Made by a program: the position numbers and the translations under genes. Below, in pieces: positions 4,622-6,960 of a stretch of 6,960 bases of DNA (positions are counted from its first letter, which is position 1; each line of letters begins with the position of its first letter). The DNA comes from Hungatella sp. UBA5982 (GTDB lineage Bacteria > Bacillota > Clostridia > Lachnospirales > Lachnospiraceae), in contig DJBG01000127.1 of NCBI GenBank assembly GCA_002429965.1, positions 8,294 through 15,253 on the forward strand, given 5' to 3'. The notes below the pieces were generated by a model. The model was not told the DNA's origin. It did not search any database and was given only the letters and a program-made list of their open reading frames with translations.

Positions 4622-6960
4622 ATGGAAAAGGTTAAACAGTGGGCAGCGGCAGGGGTGGCGGCTGCTATGGCAGTGTCCTTAAGTGCCTGCGGCGGAAGCA
4701 AAAGCGCAAATGAGACAGCGCCTGTGGCGGCGGAGATGGCTTCTGCGGCGGCAGGAGAGTATGTTCCGTTAAACGGGGAGGACCCCATTGAATTTGCCGG
4801 AACTAATATCACGTATCAGGGAAAAACGATTCCTCTCGGTCCAAAGGCGATCTATCTGGATGGTTCCCTGGCCGATGAGACGGCAGACCGCTATGACTAT
4901 GTGTACAATGACATAACAGAGGCTTTAAGTGCCCAGGCGTTGGCAAATGGTACGGAACAGGAACCTATGACGGTTTATATTGCGCCATATGTGTACTGGA
5001 TTGACGATCCGGAAGCGTCTGATACCCTGGAAAAAACCGAAGGCTATGAGGTTCCCTACGGTATGGTGGTGGACTGTGAGTGGCTTTCGCTAAAGGGCCT
5101 TACCCAAGACCCGGACCATGTGATTTTGGCAGGCAACCGGGGCCAGTCCCACGGCGCCGACGGAAACTATACGATATTCCGGTTCAATAACAATGGAACC
5201 GGACTGCAGGTTCAGAACTTAACGATTGGCAATTACTGCAGCGTGGACTTAAATTATGCGTTGAAGCCGGAGTTAAATCAAGAGAAGCGGACCTCCACCA
5301 TTACACAGGCCCAGTTGGCAGATTTGTCCGGGGATAGGATGTTTGCGGAAAACTGTAATTTTATCAGCCGCTTAAATCTTCGTCCCATCAATGGCGGAGA
5401 AAGAAGCTTGTACAATAACTGCCATTTTGAGAGCACTGATGATGCCATCAACGGAAATGCAGTTTTCGTGGGCTGCGATTTTGATTTTTACGGAAACAGA
5501 CCGCTGGCCGAGGCAACAAAAACCGGTTCCGTTTTTTTAGACTGTACGTTTCGGTGTGTGACCTTGACTGTGGAAACAGAGCCGGTGCAGTATTTTACCA
5601 AGCGCGGGGGCACGATAGCGGCAGTGGACTGTACGTATCAGAGCAATTTTGACATTCCGTTTGAAATTGCCTGGACTAAATATCCGGCAGCTTCTTTAAA
5701 ATGCTATCAATACAACATCCTGCACAATGGGAAACCCATTACAATTGCAGGCGAGGGCGCACAGGAAACAGTGGATATGACCGGAGCGGAGGTTTTGAAA
5801 GCTTACCGGATAGAAACGGATGGAAAGAGTTACTATAATACCTACAATCTCTTAAGGGGGAACGACCAGTGGGACCCGCTGGATGTAAAAGCTGCCGTTA
5901 CTGCGGCAGGAGCAGACAAGATACCGACCATGCTTTCCCTGGAGACAACTGAAGATACCATTGTCTCTGGCAGCAATGAGGCTGTAATTTCCAGCAAAGT
6001 GCAGTATTTCTATCAGACGGAAGAGACAGGCAGCGCCGTAACCTATTCAATTTCCGATAAAGATGGGGCTTATGTAAAGCTTGCCGATCATGGAAACGGG
6101 ACCTGCACCATTCAGGGTATCAATGAGGAGGACGAGACAAAGCAGGTTATGGTTCACGCAAAGACACCGGAGGGACTGGAGGCATCCTTGGAGCTGACCG
6201 TTAAGCCAAGTGTTCTGGAGTCGCCATCCTTCACAAAGAAATTGACGGTTCAAAAAGAGAAGGAGGGCTATCTGACGGCTGAATACGGCCTGGAGCTGGG
6301 AGACAGGGCAGACCAGTCGGTGATTTCCTGGTACCGCAGCCAGGATGCAGCAGGGAGCAACCCGATTCTGGTGGCTGTTTCAACGCAGGATCAGCCGAAA
6401 TACGAATACCGGCTTACGGCGGGTGATATAGGCAGCTATCTGACCGCCAAGGTGGAGCCAAAGCACATCCGAAGCTATCCGGGATCAGCCATGTCAGCCA
6501 TGTTCTCAGACAAAATCACGGCAGCAGATGTGACGGCCCGCAATTTCCACACCGATTTTTCTGATTTTCCGGTGGTCCGGCAGACGGAAATTAAGCCTGG
6601 ATACTGGACCGTGGATGCGTTCCAACCGGCTGACATGAAGGATTACAGCGGCTGGAAGGGGGAGGACACCGATCAGCCCTGGATTTATGGTGAGACGGGA
6701 GACGGCAGTGTAGGAATGGGTATTTATCAGGGAACCCAGGGCGTACAGCTTATGTATACACCTGTAGCAGGAACGTATGGCAGCATGAGCTTCAAGCTTC
6801 TGGCAGATCCGGCAAAAATAGCGGGCCAGGGCTTCGGGAGCGCAGGCCAGTATATGGACTTATGCTTAAAGTTTGACACGGAAACACTGACCGGCTATGG
6901 TCTGCGGATTATCCGCACCGAGGCAGCCTCCAATGCCTGCACCTTTGTTCTTGTCCGGTA
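4622..6960 (+). CDS. Secreted lipoprotein with parallel beta-helix (pectin-lyase-like) and Ig-like domains, C-terminus beyond window
   Basis: The ATG at 4622 follows AAAGGAG (4607-4613) with 8 bases between. The frame is open for 779 codons to the window edge. Residues 1-23 are a lipoprotein signal: Lys3 and Lys5, a hydrophobic stretch, and the lipobox LSAC with Cys23 as lipidation site. A low-complexity linker follows. Residues about 75-420 look like a right-handed beta-helix of the pectin lyase/pectinesterase fold: DGSLADETADRYDYVYNDI (80-98), IAPYVYWIDDP, LAGNRGQSHGADGNYTIF, many short N-x-x-F and C-x-F rungs, and CHFESTDDA (267-275) with an Asp pair that may be catalytic. This resembles beta-helix proteins in Bacteroidetes pectin-type loci. 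Residues about 440-529 and 530-625 are Ig-like modules (ISWYRS at 568-573), and 640-779 looks like a beta-sandwich. Likely anchored outside the membrane and acting on or binding polysaccharide. The exact activity is not known. Confidence 0.85.
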   Translation, partial: MEKVKQWAAAGVAAAMAVSLSACGGSKSANETAPVAAEMASAAAGEYVPLNGEDPIEFAGTNITYQGKTIPLGPKAIYLDGSLADETADRYDYVYNDITEALSAQALANGTEQEPMTVYIAPYVYWIDDPEASDTLEKTEGYEVPYGMVVDCEWLSLKGLTQDPDHVILAGNRGQSHGADGNYTIFRFNNNGTGLQVQNLTIGNYCSVDLNYALKPELNQEKRTSTITQAQLADLSGDRMFAENCNFISRLNLRPINGGERSLYNNCHFESTDDAINGNAVFVGCDFDFYGNRPLAEATKTGSVFLDCTFRCVTLTVETEPVQYFTKRGGTIAAVDCTYQSNFDIPFEIAWTKYPAASLKCYQYNILHNGKPITIAGEGAQETVDMTGAEVLKAYRIETDGKSYYNTYNLLRGNDQWDPLDVKAAVTAAGADKIPTMLSLETTEDTIVSGSNEAVISSKVQYFYQTEETGSAVTYSISDKDGAYVKLADHGNGTCTIQGINEEDETKQVMVHAKTPEGLEASLELTVKPSVLESPSFTKKLTVQKEKEGYLTAEYGLELGDRADQSVISWYRSQDAAGSNPILVAVSTQDQPKYEYRLTAGDIGSYLTAKVEPKHIRSYPGSAMSAMFSDKITAADVTARNFHTDFSDFPVVRQTEIKPGYWTVDAFQPADMKDYSGWKGEDTDQPWIYGETGDGSVGMGIYQGTQGVQLMYTPVAGTYGSMSFKLLADPAKIAGQGFGSAGQYMDLCLKFDTETLTGYGLRIIRTEAASNACTFVLVR

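Noticed and set aside
4594..4812. 72-codon minus-strand frame
   Set aside because: It is antisense to the lipoprotein signal sequence and start. The plus-strand frame has a ribosome binding site and a lipobox.
6047..6253. 68-codon minus-strand frame
   Set aside because: It is antisense within the lipoprotein gene, with no ribosome binding site and no domain.

Overview
The window looks like a piece of a Firmicutes chromosome, most likely a gut-type Clostridia (Lachnospiraceae or relative). The reasons are strong AGGAGG-type ribosome binding sites, sigma-A-type promoters, a perfect CcpA-type cre palindrome, a glucose-superfamily PTS permease, and a lipobox-bearing secreted protein with Ig-like modules. 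The assignment is an inference from gene style; no marker gene is present.

Layout. (1) Bases 1-1494, minus strand: an EIICB sugar permease of the glucose/maltose PTS family, cut by the left edge inside its EIIB domain. (2) Bases 1495-1692: a divergent control region. It holds two back-to-back promoters that are near copies of each other, in 26-bp inverted arms at 1591-1616 and 1639-1664. (3) Bases 1693-2451, plus strand: a DeoR/GlpR-family regulator. (4) Bases 2482-3882, plus strand: an M24 (pita-bread, Xaa-Pro-aminopeptidase-like) protein, 30 bases downstream and probably in the same operon. Its metal site is visibly damaged. (5) Bases 3883-4480: no intact gene, but a decayed histidine-kinase ATPase domain can be read across shifted frames. 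(6) Bases 4481-4621: an extended -10 promoter followed by two cre-like operators. (7) Bases 4622-6960, plus strand: a large secreted lipoprotein with a parallel beta-helix domain, Ig-like domains and a beta-sandwich-like module. It is open at the right edge.

How it fits together. The regulator, the divergent permease and the M24 protein look like one small sugar-responsive unit. The regulator probably binds the paired arms and controls both directions, with a phosphorylated sugar made by the PTS as the likely effector (inference). The beta-helix lipoprotein has its own promoter and looks like an extracellular polysaccharide-acting or -binding protein under carbon catabolite control. It resembles the pectin-lyase-fold proteins of pectin-type degradation loci. 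The pseudogene between the two units, and the visibly more GC-rich codon use of the lipoprotein gene, suggest that two segments of different history meet here.

The most interesting points are the mirror-image dual promoter/operator, the M24 protein lacking metal ligands tied to a PTS regulator, and the large modular beta-helix lipoprotein with two cre sites.
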